Below are positions 45,435 through 53,763 of a stretch of DNA of 64,000 nt, in pieces. The DNA is from Streptomyces sclerotialus. Lineage in GTDB: Bacteria > Actinomycetota > Actinomycetes > Streptomycetales > Streptomycetaceae. A program made the translations under genes and the position numbers. How positions within the stretch are numbered: the first letter of the stretch is position 1; each line of letters opens with the position of its first letter. The DNA lies in assembly GCF_040907265.1 (NCBI RefSeq), contig NZ_JBFOHP010000002.1, positions 5,332,001-5,396,000 of the forward strand, read 5' to 3'. The notes under the pieces were generated by a model that was not told the origin of the DNA, searched no databases, and saw only the letters and a list, made by a program, of their open reading frames with translations.

Positions 45435-46550
45435 ATGTCTTCCACGGAGCCGCCGGACACCCGAACCGCGCTCCCGGTGCCGCCCGGGGGGCCCGGCCCG
45501 TATGTCGGCGCCGAGGAGACGCTGCGCAGCGTGAGCCTGCCGGGCGTCACGCTCAGCGTCCGCGCGCCCGCCAGAGTGCGCGAGGGACTGCCGCCCGCCC
45601 TGTACGTCCATGGCCTCGGCGGCTCGTCGCAGAACTGGTCGGCCCTGATGGCGCTGCTCGCCGACCGGGTGGACGGCGAGGCCGTCGACCTGCCCGGCTT
45701 CGGCGACTCCCCGCCTCCGGACGACGGCAACTACTCCATCAGCGGCCAGGCCCGTACGGTCATCCGCTTCCTCGACCACCGCGGCCGCGGCCCCGTGCAC
45801 CTCATCGGCAACTCCATGGGCGGCGCGGTCTCGACCCGGATCGCCGCGGTCCGCCCCGACCTCGTACGGACCCTCACCCTGGTCTCGCCCGCCCTCCCCG
45901 AACTGCGGCCGCAGCTGAGCGCGCTGCCCACGGGGCTGCTGGCGCTGCCCGGCGCGACCACCCTCTTCAGCCGCCTGACACGGGAGTGGACGGCCGAGCG
46001 CCGCACCCGTGAGGTGCTGGCCCTCTGTTACGGCGACCCCGGCAAGGCCACGCCCGAGGAGGTGGCCGCGGCGGTCGAGGAGACCGAGCGCCGGCTCCAG
46101 CTGCCGTACTTCTGGGAGGTCATGGAGCGCGCCTCGCGCGGCATCGTGAGCGCCTACACGATCGGCGGCCAGCACAACCTGTGGCGGCAGGCGGAGCGCG
46201 TCCTCGCGCCGACCCTGCTCATCTACGGCGGGCGGGACCGGCTGGTCTCCTTCCGTATGGCGCGCCGGGCCGCCGCCGCCTTCCGGGGCTCGCGCCTGCT
46301 CACGCTCCCCGAGGCGGGCCACGTCGCGATGATGGAGTACCCGTCCACGGTCGCCCGGGCGGTCCGCGAGCTGCTGGACGACACCGAGCCCGTGACCTCC
46401 GAGGGCGCGGCGGACGGCAGGAAGGGCGGTATCCCGCCCGGCATCGGCACGGGCGGCGCCCCGCCCGGGGGCGCCTCGGGCGGCGGCGCCTCGGGCGGCG
46501 GCGCCGACGACGCGCCGGGTGACACGACAGCCGATGCGGGCAGGAGCTGA
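45435..46550 (+). CDS. alpha/beta-hydrolase with disordered C-terminal tail
   Basis: 371 residues from ATG 45435. Markers are YVHGLGGSSQNWSALMALLA, VDLPGFGDSPPPDDG, HLIGNSMGGAVSTRIAAV with nucleophile Ser in GNSMGG, LIYGGRDRLVSFRMA for the acid, and EAGHVAMMEYP for His. The last 50 residues are Gly/Ala/Asp-rich. It belongs to the general alpha/beta-hydrolase group; substrate unknown. The DUF3152 gene begins 8 bases after its stop, so the two are probably co-translated. Confidence 0.88.
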   Translation: MSSTEPPDTRTALPVPPGGPGPYVGAEETLRSVSLPGVTLSVRAPARVREGLPPALYVHGLGGSSQNWSALMALLADRVDGEAVDLPGFGDSPPPDDGNYSISGQARTVIRFLDHRGRGPVHLIGNSMGGAVSTRIAAVRPDLVRTLTLVSPALPELRPQLSALPTGLLALPGATTLFSRLTREWTAERRTREVLALCYGDPGKATPEEVAAAVEETERRLQLPYFWEVMERASRGIVSAYTIGGQHNLWRQAERVLAPTLLIYGGRDRLVSFRMARRAAAAFRGSRLLTLPEAGHVAMMEYPSTVARAVRELLDDTEPVTSEGAADGRKGGIPPGIGTGGAPPGGASGGGASGGGADDAPGDTTADAGRS

Positions 46551-46558
46551 AAGGCCGA

Positions 46559-48049
46559 GTGGGACGCCATAGCCGCCGGGCCCAGGACGGGACCACCGAC
46601 ATCACGGAGACCGACGACACCACCGGGGCGTCCGCCGCTGCCCGCCCGGCGCCATGGACGCAGGCGGGCGCCGGCGAGGCCACGTCGCCCGCCCAGGGTC
46701 CCGTTGCGGGCCCCCGGGGCGCCTCAGGGCGCGGCACGGGACGCAGGCGGCGCAGCGGCGAGGGCGGCCCCGCCGACGGCCCTTCGGTGCGGGGCGGCCA
46801 CCCGGGGGAGTGGGAGACCGGTGGCGGCCCGCGCCCTCCGCAGCCCCCGCACGCACAGGGCGTTCCCCTGGTGCCGCACCAGCGCGGTACGGGCGGCGCG
46901 CGGCCCGGTGTGCTCGGTACGCCGGTCGATCCGGGCGGCCGCCGGCCGGGTCCGCGCCAGGAGTACCTGGACGCCTTCGCCGACGACGACCTCTTCGCGG
47001 CGGGTGCGCCGGGCGCCCGGCCCGCTCCGGGGGCGCCGGGCACTCCGGGTGCGCCGCGTCCCCCGAGGGGCGCGCAGCCCCCGACGGCCGGCCCGGCGGC
47101 ACCGTCCTCGAACGCACCCCTAGGGCCGGCCCCCGCGTCCTCGCCCCGGGGGCCGTCCTCCCGCGGCCCCGAGGGGGACGAGGAGCTCGCCGCCTACGGA
47201 GCGGAGTCCGGGGCACAGGAAGTGCCGCCGGACGCGTCCGGTGACGCGGGCCGGCGGCGGGGTACCAAGGGGCGCACGTTCACCGGCGTGGCCGCCGCCG
47301 CGGTGATCACGGTGCTCGCGGTGGTGGTTGCGGGCCAGGTCGCCGACGCCCGCAGGAACGGCACCCAGGAGCCCCCGGTGAGCGGCGGGAAGACCACGCC
47401 CGAGGCGGACGCGGCCGTGCCCCGTGCCGGGTCCACCGCGGCGCCCGCCACGTACGCGGCCAAGATGGCCAAGGTCTACCCGCTCGCCCCCGAACTGAAG
47501 GGGCCGGGGACCTTCCGGCCGACGGGCGGCGCCGCGGCGGCACCGGGCAAGGGGCACGTCGTGCGCTACCGCGTCGACGTCGAGGACCGGCTCGGACTGG
47601 ACGGCGAGCTGTTCGCCGAGGCGGTGCACAAGACGCTCAACGACGCACGCAGCTGGGCGCACGGAGGGCAGCGGACGTTCGAGCGCGTCGCCTCGGGCAA
47701 GGCGGACTTCGTGATCACCCTGGCGAGTCCGGGGACCACGGACGAGTGGTGCGCCAAGTCCGGTCTCGACACCAGTCAGGAACGGGTCTCCTGCGACTCC
47801 GCCGCGACCGAGCGCGTCATGATCAACGCGTACCGGTGGGCGCGCGGCGCCGAGACCTACGGTCCCGACAAGATGTACTCGTACCGGCAGATGCTGATCA
47901 ACCACGAGGTGGGCCACCGGCTCGGCCACGACCACGAGGGCTGTCCCCGGCAGGGCGCGCTCGCCCCCGTGATGATGCAGCAGACCAAGTTCCTCACCAC
48001 GGACGGCGCCACCTGCCGCCCGAACGCCTGGCCGTTCCCGACGGCGTGA
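46559..48049 (+). CDS. DUF3152 zinc-metalloprotease-like membrane protein
   Basis: 496 residues; GTG 46559 follows the hydrolase gene. Residues 1-235 are Pro/Gly/Arg-rich and disordered. A single membrane helix (FTGVAAAAVITVLAVVVAGQ) is followed by the extracellular part, in which INHEVGHRLGHDHEGC gives a HExxHxxGHxH zinc site with His449, Glu450 and His453. Two Cys pairs (DEWCAKSGLDTSQERVSCDS, ATCRPNAWP) are spaced for disulfides. This is the DUF3152 family with a zincin motif; in M. tuberculosis the homologue Rv3207c is also near TetR and moeZ. Proteolysis has not been shown as far as I know. Confidence 0.88.
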   Translation: MGRHSRRAQDGTTDITETDDTTGASAAARPAPWTQAGAGEATSPAQGPVAGPRGASGRGTGRRRRSGEGGPADGPSVRGGHPGEWETGGGPRPPQPPHAQGVPLVPHQRGTGGARPGVLGTPVDPGGRRPGPRQEYLDAFADDDLFAAGAPGARPAPGAPGTPGAPRPPRGAQPPTAGPAAPSSNAPLGPAPASSPRGPSSRGPEGDEELAAYGAESGAQEVPPDASGDAGRRRGTKGRTFTGVAAAAVITVLAVVVAGQVADARRNGTQEPPVSGGKTTPEADAAVPRAGSTAAPATYAAKMAKVYPLAPELKGPGTFRPTGGAAAAPGKGHVVRYRVDVEDRLGLDGELFAEAVHKTLNDARSWAHGGQRTFERVASGKADFVITLASPGTTDEWCAKSGLDTSQERVSCDSAATERVMINAYRWARGAETYGPDKMYSYRQMLINHEVGHRLGHDHEGCPRQGALAPVMMQQTKFLTTDGATCRPNAWPFPTA

Positions 48050-48284
48050 GGCGCGGTACTGCGAGGCATCGCCACATGGAGCGCCGCCACGCGGATTAGC
48101 ACAACCCGTACGTAGCGCACCCGAACGTCACCTTCGTCGGAAAGTTACGCCTCTTCACCCCTTTTGGTGGTGCGACGGACAACCGTCCATCGCACCACCG
48201 GTGCTTCTGCGTAGCGTCAGGGCCCGGGTGGTGGCGATTCGGCCATCGCTCGAAGGTCGCCGATCCGAGGACGGGGGTGCATTC

Positions 48285-50183
48285 GTGCGCATCGGTCTGA
48301 TCACCGAGGGTGATGGTCTGTACGCGTCGGGTGAGACGCGCGCCTGGTGCGACCGGCTCGTGCGCGGGCTCACCGACCACGACTTCGAGGTGTACGTGCT
48401 CGGGCGCGACGCCGCTGCGGAGCCGTTCCCGGAGGAGCCGGCCGGGCGGGTCCGAGTGGTGCGCACCGCGCCGCTGCGGCGCGAGCCGGCCGACGAGCAC
48501 CGGCGGTGGCCGGGCGGCTCGCGCGCCCGAGGCGGGCGGCGTGGCGCTGCGACCGCCGTCGGCCGCCGCGAACGACGCCGTTTCGCCCGGCACTTCGCCG
48601 ACCTCACGGCGGCGTTCTGCGGGGCACCGGGCGAGTCGCCCGACGGCGGCGCGAGCCCGGCCGGTGAAGGGCGGAAGAGCGTGGCGGACGGCGGCGCGGG
48701 GGCGCAGGCGGACCGTTTCGCCGCCGGCCTCTACGGACTCGCCGACCTCGCCCGCGGCACCGGCAGGCTCCCCGAACTGCTTCGTTCCGAGACGGCCGTC
48801 CGCGTCCTCGAAGCGGCCTGCCGGGCCCCCGGCGCCCTGTCGGCGGCGCGCGCCGCCCAGGTGAGCGATCTGCTGGCCGTCACCGAGGCGCTCGAAGCCG
48901 CGCTGCGCCCGCTGTCGCTGGACTGGTACGGCGAAGGGCGGGGCGGCCGGTACGAGGACGGCTGCGGCGAGGGGCGGGGCGGCCGGTGCGACGCGGCGGA
49001 GGGCCTCGGCGGGGTCGACCTGTGCCATGTGACGTGTGGTGGCCCGGCAGCCCTCGCGGGACTGCTGGCCAAACGCTTCTGCGGTACTCCGCTCCTGGTC
49101 ACGGAGTACGGCGTCCGGCTGCGCGAGCACTACCTCGCGCGCGCCGCAGCACCGCTCGGCGCTTCCGTGCACGCCCTGCTGGCGGCCTTCGAAGGCGCGC
49201 TGGCCACCGAGACCTACCGCAGGGCCGACCTGATCACCCCCGGCAACACCCGCATCCGCCGCTGGCAGGAGCGGTGCGGTGCCCCCCGTGACCGGCTCCG
49301 TACGGTCCACCCGGGCATGGACGCCGGCCCGTTCGCCGCCGTCCCGGACGCCGCCGCCGACGGGTCCAAGACCCTGGTGTGGGTCGGGACGGTCGAGCCC
49401 GAGAAGGACCTCATCGGGCTGCTGCACGCCTTCGCGCAGGTGCGCGCCGCCGAGCCGGACGCGTCCCTGCGCATCATCGGCTCGCCCGGAGCCGGCCCCG
49501 AGGCGGCCGCCTATCTGGCGCACTGCCGGGCGCTGGCCGCGCAGCTCTTCCCGGACGAGGCCGCCGACGCGGTCACGGTCGGCGAGAACCCCGTCTCGTT
49601 CGAGGAGATCGGCGACCCCGGGGTGCCGTGCCCGGCCGACGCCTACGAAGCGGGTGCGGTGCTGGTGCTCTCCAGTCACGTCGGGGGCTTTCCGAGGACG
49701 CTGGTGGAGGCGATGTTCTGCGGTCGCGCGACGGTGTCCACGGACGTGGGCGCGGTGTGCGAGGTCATCGGCGGGACGGGCCTGGTCGTGCCGCCGCGCA
49801 ACCCCCGGGCACTGGCCGAGGCGTGCGTCGCCCTGCTGGGTGCCCCGGAGCGGCGGGCCCGGCTGGGTGCGGCGGCCCGCGCCCGTGCCCTCGAACTGTT
49901 CACCGTCGAGCAGAACATTGCGGCATTTCGTGGCATTTACCTGGAGCTGATGTCGCACATCCCGGTGCTGCACGCGGAGCGGGACACGGACGGCGCGCCG
50001 CGCCTCTTCGCGCGTACCGCCGAATCGCAGCTGCCGGGCGGCTGGTCCGCCACCCGCCCGTCGTCCGCGCCGCAGGACCGCGGCCACACCCCCAGCTGGG
50101 CCCGACCGCCCGCGGGACCGGACCTCGCCGGGCCGCGGGAGCCGGCCGGCGCGGCCCGGACGAGAGGAGGAGGCGACGCATGA
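48285..50183 (+). CDS. PelF-like (DUF3492/GT4) glycosyltransferase
   Basis: 632 residues from GTG 48285 (VRIGLITEGDGLYASGETRA). The N-terminal half matches the DUF3492 region of PelF-type enzymes (EGDGLYASGETRAWCDRLVR, FCGTPLLVTEYGVRLREHY), and the C-terminal half is a GT4 Rossmann fold (LVWVGTVEPEKDLIGLLHAF, SSHVGGFPRTLVEAMFCGRA). In GT4 enzymes the latter holds an EX7E pair, but here the first Glu is Gly467 (GGG codon) while Glu475 is kept. If real, this would weaken donor binding or catalysis; a sequencing error is possible. It probably transfers GalNAc-type sugars in exopolysaccharide synthesis. Stop overlaps the next start (ATGA). Confidence 0.85.
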   Translation: MRIGLITEGDGLYASGETRAWCDRLVRGLTDHDFEVYVLGRDAAAEPFPEEPAGRVRVVRTAPLRREPADEHRRWPGGSRARGGRRGAATAVGRRERRRFARHFADLTAAFCGAPGESPDGGASPAGEGRKSVADGGAGAQADRFAAGLYGLADLARGTGRLPELLRSETAVRVLEAACRAPGALSAARAAQVSDLLAVTEALEAALRPLSLDWYGEGRGGRYEDGCGEGRGGRCDAAEGLGGVDLCHVTCGGPAALAGLLAKRFCGTPLLVTEYGVRLREHYLARAAAPLGASVHALLAAFEGALATETYRRADLITPGNTRIRRWQERCGAPRDRLRTVHPGMDAGPFAAVPDAAADGSKTLVWVGTVEPEKDLIGLLHAFAQVRAAEPDASLRIIGSPGAGPEAAAYLAHCRALAAQLFPDEAADAVTVGENPVSFEEIGDPGVPCPADAYEAGAVLVLSSHVGGFPRTLVEAMFCGRATVSTDVGAVCEVIGGTGLVVPPRNPRALAEACVALLGAPERRARLGAAARARALELFTVEQNIAAFRGIYLELMSHIPVLHAERDTDGAPRLFARTAESQLPGGWSATRPSSAPQDRGHTPSWARPPAGPDLAGPREPAGAARTRGGGDA

Positions 50184-51685
50184 CCGCGTACCGGACGCGG
50201 GCCGCGCACCGGCCCGACATCCCCATGACCCCCCGGAGCCCCGGAGGCCGGGACAGCCGCTCCGCCGCGATGCTCGGCGGCGGCTCAGGTGGGGCCGCCG
50301 CACCGGGAGGCGGCGCGGCCGACGCACCACAGGGCCCGGGCGACGGGCGCACCCCTGAGGCGGCGCGGGACGCGCCCTCCGGAGAGGGCCCCGCCCGTAA
50401 GGTCCCGCCCCGGAGAGGCCCGGCCGACCCGGTACGGGAGCTGATGCACCGCCACCGTGAGCTGTGCGAACGGGCCGTGGACCCGTTGGAGATCGCGGCG
50501 GGGCTGGAGGCGCACGGCGTGACCGACCGTGAGGCCGCCCGCTTCCGGCACCGTGACGTCTTCTCGCTCGCCGAGGAGCTCTACGCCCGGGTGCCGCGCG
50601 CCGACGCCGCCGAGGCCGTCCCGCGCCCCGCGGACCCGGCACCGCTGCCCGCCGGCCGGGTCCGGGCGGCGCTGCAGATGCTGCCGGGCGTGCTCGCCGT
50701 GGCCACCGTGGTCGCCGTCGCCTCCGTCCAGGGTGCCGCGCCCGCGCCGTACGTCCGCCCGGCCCTGGCCGCCGTCGGCGCGGGGTGCGTCATTCTGGCG
50801 CTGCGGCTGTGCCTGCGGGGCGGGCCGCTGGGCGGCGGGCACCGTACCGGGCGCGTGGCCGCCCTGTGGACCTGCTGGCTCGCCGGTTACGCGCTCTTCG
50901 GCGACCGGCTGTTCGGCCTGCTGCTGTCCGGCGGCCCCGACGTGTCCGCCGACCGGCTGCAGGCCGCCCTCGGGACGCTGTTCACCGCCGCCCCGCCGGC
51001 CGCCGTCCCCCCGCCCCGCCTGCCGGGTCTGCCCGGCCTGCCGCCGGACGGTACGGCCGTCGCGGTCGCACTGTGCTGCGCGGTCGCGCCCGCCGCCTGG
51101 TGCGCACGCCGGTTCGCGGTACGCGGGCGGCGGCGGCTCGTCGCCAGCCGCGGCCTCGGGGAGTTCACGGCCGGCATGCGGCCCTTGCTGGCCGGCACGG
51201 CGCTGCTCTTCGTGGTCGCGGTCGCCGCGCTGCTGGCCCTCGCCGGACTCGTGTCCGGCACGCTCGGCGGCGGCCCCGCGCACCCGCCCCCGCTCCGCGC
51301 GCTCACCCCCCTCGCCGCGGCCCTGGCCCTTGCCGTACTGCTCTTCCTCGCCCGTCTCCTGACCGTCCACGGCTTCCCAGGGGCCGCCGGCGCCGGGCTG
51401 GCAGCGGCCGGCGCGCTGGAGGCCGTGGCGCTCGCCACGCTGCCCGCCGGGCGGCTCCCCGCGCTGGACGTGGTGGCCCGCCCCGTGGAGACGGCGGCCG
51501 GTCTGCTCGGCCCCGCCGTCGTACCGGCCGTCGCCTGCGCCGCCGCCGCGCTCGGCCTGTTCGTGTACGGACTGCGGGCCTTGACCGGCGCGTCGGCGCA
51601 CTCCGCGGCGCCCGGCACCACCGCGCTCCCGTCCGGAGCCTGCACCCCGCCGCCCGGCCCGCCCACGGCGACCGCCGCCCCCTGA
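50180..51685 (+). CDS. polytopic membrane protein of the glycosyltransferase cluster
   Basis: 501 residues, ATG 50180 overlapping the previous stop. The first 100 residues are hydrophilic, ending in a conserved-looking block (VDPLEIAAGLEAHGVTDREA, ARFRHRDVFSLAEELYARVP) that I associate with several streptomycete membrane proteins. About nine hydrophobic segments follow (AALQMLPGVLAVATVVAVAS, VAALWTCWLAGYALFGDRLF, ALTPLAAALALAVLLFLARL, VVPAVACAAAALGLFVYGL). It is not clearly PelG or Wzx by eye. The coupling makes it a candidate sugar exporter or assembly partner. No ATPase or kinase motif. Confidence 0.78.
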   Translation: MTAYRTRAAHRPDIPMTPRSPGGRDSRSAAMLGGGSGGAAAPGGGAADAPQGPGDGRTPEAARDAPSGEGPARKVPPRRGPADPVRELMHRHRELCERAVDPLEIAAGLEAHGVTDREAARFRHRDVFSLAEELYARVPRADAAEAVPRPADPAPLPAGRVRAALQMLPGVLAVATVVAVASVQGAAPAPYVRPALAAVGAGCVILALRLCLRGGPLGGGHRTGRVAALWTCWLAGYALFGDRLFGLLLSGGPDVSADRLQAALGTLFTAAPPAAVPPPRLPGLPGLPPDGTAVAVALCCAVAPAAWCARRFAVRGRRRLVASRGLGEFTAGMRPLLAGTALLFVVAVAALLALAGLVSGTLGGGPAHPPPLRALTPLAAALALAVLLFLARLLTVHGFPGAAGAGLAAAGALEAVALATLPAGRLPALDVVARPVETAAGLLGPAVVPAVACAAAALGLFVYGLRALTGASAHSAAPGTTALPSGACTPPPGPPTATAAP

Positions 51686-51773
51686 CCCGCGCGGCCAGAC
51701 GGCCACGCAGTCGTCACCCCCCAGCCCGTACTCCTTCGACCCCCTTACGACCCCCTCTGAGGAGCCCTCGCAG

Positions 51774-51917
51774 ATGACCGTCCACCACGCCGTACGAGAA
51801 CCGCTCGGACGAGAGCCGCTCGTACGGCAGCCGTTCGTACGTGAACCGGCCGTACGGGAACAGGACGCCGCCGCCCCGGCCGTTCCGGCCGCCCGAGAAC
51901 TGGGGGCCGCACGATGA
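51774..51917 (+). CDS. pentapeptide-repeat mini-protein (47 aa)
   Basis: ATG 51774 follows GAGGAG with a 10-base gap, and the stop TGA overlaps the epimerase ATG (ATGA at 51914), a coupling typical of real genes here. The product MTVHHAVREPLGREPLVRQP then FVREPAVREQDAAAPAV has five copies of a VREPx-type pentapeptide, encoded by 15-bp tandem repeats at 51791-51865. Function unknown. It may merely allow translation of the epimerase by coupling. Confidence 0.45.
   Translation: MTVHHAVREPLGREPLVRQPFVREPAVREQDAAAPAVPAARELGAAR
51791..51865 (+). repeat. five 15-bp tandem repeats
   Basis: Units starting at 51791, 51806, 51821, 51836 and 51851 share a CGTACG-x-(A/C)-GAACCG-type core and encode VREPL, GREPL, VRQPF, VREPA and VREQD. 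The period is exactly 15, so copy number changes preserve the frame. Confidence 0.85.
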
Positions 51918-52894
51918 GGGTCCTGCTCGTCGGCGCCAACGGGTACCTGGGCCGGCACGTCGCCGACCGGCTGCTCGCCGACCCCGCCGTCCAGCTCACC
52001 GCGCTCGGCCGCGGCGATGACGCCGACGTCCGTTTCGACCTGGCCTCGGGCAGTCCCGGCGCGCTCACCCGCTTCCTGGACGCGGTGCACCCCGGCGTCG
52101 TGATCAACTGCGCCGGCGCCACCCGAGGCGGCGCCCGCGACCTGACCCGGCACAACACCGTCGCGGTCGCCACGATCTGCGAGTCGCTGCGGCGCAGCGG
52201 CTGCGGTGCCCGTCTGGTGCACCTCGGCTGCGCGTCCGAGTACGGGCCCTCGCAGCCGGGTTCGTCCACCGCCGAGGACGCGGTGCCGCGCCCCGGAGGC
52301 CCGTACGGCGTGAGCAAGCTCGCCGCGACCGAGCTGGTGCTCGGCTCCGGCCTGGACGCGGTGGTGCTGCGCATCTTCTCGCCGGTCGGGCCGGGTACGC
52401 CGGCCGGGTCGCCGCTGGGCAGGCTCGCCGAGGCGATGCGCCGCGCCATCCAGTCCGGCGAGGGTGAACTGAAGCTCGGCGGGCTCGGCGTGCAGCGGGA
52501 CTTCGTCGACGTACGCGACGTGGCGCGCGCCGTGCACGCCGCCTCGCTGTCCGCCGCCCAGGGTGTGGTGAACATCGGCACGGGCAAGGCCGTACGACTG
52601 CGTGAGACCGCCGCCGTGCTCGCCAGGGTCGCCGGGTTCGGCGGCGCGCTGCACGAGCTGGACACGCCGCCCGGTTACGGCCCGGGGGGCCACGCACCGG
52701 GCCGGGTCGCGATCCCCGGCCAGGGCGGTGACCATCCCGGTGGCGGGCTGCCCGCCTACCCGTACCCGGACGGCTGCGGCAGCTGGCAGCAGGCCGACGT
52801 CCGGACCGCCCGCGACCGGCTCGGCTGGCGTCCGCGCATCGGACTGGAGGAGTCGCTCGCGGACATCTGGATGGAGGCCGCATGTCGCATCTGA
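51914..52894 (+). CDS. NAD(P)-dependent sugar-nucleotide epimerase/dehydratase
   Basis: 326 residues; ATG 51914 overlaps the stop of the mini-ORF. Extended SDR signatures: LLVGANGYLGRHVADRLLAD (GxxGxxG), HLGCASEYGPSQP with the Ser position, YGVSKLAATELVL with catalytic Tyr-x-x-x-Lys, and NIGTGKAVRLRETAAVLARV. These suit a UDP-sugar C4-epimerase or dehydratase. In a galactosamine-polymer cluster a UDP-GlcNAc/GalNAc 4-epimerase would be expected; that substrate is inferred, not shown by residues. Its last 13 bases overlap the next gene. Confidence 0.88.
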   Translation: MRVLLVGANGYLGRHVADRLLADPAVQLTALGRGDDADVRFDLASGSPGALTRFLDAVHPGVVINCAGATRGGARDLTRHNTVAVATICESLRRSGCGARLVHLGCASEYGPSQPGSSTAEDAVPRPGGPYGVSKLAATELVLGSGLDAVVLRIFSPVGPGTPAGSPLGRLAEAMRRAIQSGEGELKLGGLGVQRDFVDVRDVARAVHAASLSAAQGVVNIGTGKAVRLRETAAVLARVAGFGGALHELDTPPGYGPGGHAPGRVAIPGQGGDHPGGGLPAYPYPDGCGSWQQADVRTARDRLGWRPRIGLEESLADIWMEAACRI

Positions 52895-53700
52895 CCGCGC
52901 CGACCCCGAGCCTGGAGGCGGCGCTCGGCGCCGGCCCGCTCGGGGTCGGGGTGCCCGGTTACGCGCATCCGCTGCTCGCCCCGGCCGAGTGGGGCGAGCT
53001 GCACCGGCTGGCCCAGGAAGGCCCGCGCCCGTACGGCGGCGGGCCGCTGCACTGGGCGGTGCTGAACGTCGCCGACGGGCCCGGCTCCCGGCCCGATCCG
53101 CACTGTCTGGCCGCTGCCGCCCGGCTGCGGGAGGCAGCCGCCGGTCAGCGCCGGTACACCGGGGAGCGGCCGCCCGGCCCCCGGCTGCTCGGCCATCTGG
53201 ACACGGCGTACGGCTCCCGGAGCTTCGGCGAGCTGGTGTCCGAGGCACACCGGTACCTCGACTGGTACGAGGTGGACGGCTTCCTTCTGGACCGCTGTCC
53301 CACAGAGCGGACACACCTCGCCGAGACCCGCCGCGTCGCCACTACGCTGCGGGCCCTGACGGACGGCGCGTACCTCGTCCTCCGGCACGGCGAGCACCCG
53401 TGTGCCGGGTACGCGGAGAGCGCCGACCAGCTGATCACCTTCGCCGGTCCGTGGACGGATTACCGCTGGTCACAGGTGGCGGAATGGACCGCGGACCATC
53501 CGCCGGAGCGGTTCTGCCACCTGGTGCACGGCGTGCCGCGCACGCACCTGGAGGAGGCGCTGCGCATCGCCCGGTGGCAGGGCGCGGGCACCGTCTTCTT
53601 CACCGACCGCCGGGACACCGGCACCGGGGACGCCTGGCAGACGCTGCCCGGTTACTGGGACGAATTCGTCTCGCGCATCGGACCTGGTGTCTCGGAATGA
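52882..53700 (+). CDS. spherulation-specific family 4 (spherulin-4/GH135-like) protein
   Basis: 272 residues. The spherulin-4 pattern is clear: VGVPGYAHPLLAPAEWGELH, LNVADGPGSRPDPHCLAAAA, GHLDTAYGSRSFGELVSEAH and RYLDWYEVDGFLLDRCPTER. The GH135 founder Sph3 is a fungal galactosamine-polymer hydrolase whose catalytic pair is a Asp-Glu in this last strand; here it is Asp137-Arg138, so the second acid is missing. No signal peptide is seen, so it would act in the cytosol or bind substrate rather than cut it outside. It overlaps the epimerase gene by 13 bases. Confidence 0.82.
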   Translation: MSHLTAPTPSLEAALGAGPLGVGVPGYAHPLLAPAEWGELHRLAQEGPRPYGGGPLHWAVLNVADGPGSRPDPHCLAAAARLREAAAGQRRYTGERPPGPRLLGHLDTAYGSRSFGELVSEAHRYLDWYEVDGFLLDRCPTERTHLAETRRVATTLRALTDGAYLVLRHGEHPCAGYAESADQLITFAGPWTDYRWSQVAEWTADHPPERFCHLVHGVPRTHLEEALRIARWQGAGTVFFTDRRDTGTGDAWQTLPGYWDEFVSRIGPGVSE

Positions 53701-53763
53701 AGAAGGGCGTGGCAGTGTTACCAGCAGAGCAACTGTCATGAATTACCGACCAACGGAGTCCCC

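Noticed and set aside
50285..53314. Minus-strand open frame of about 1000 codons over the exopolysaccharide cluster
   Set aside because: Opposite strand to five coupled genes with recognisable motifs; low-complexity product.
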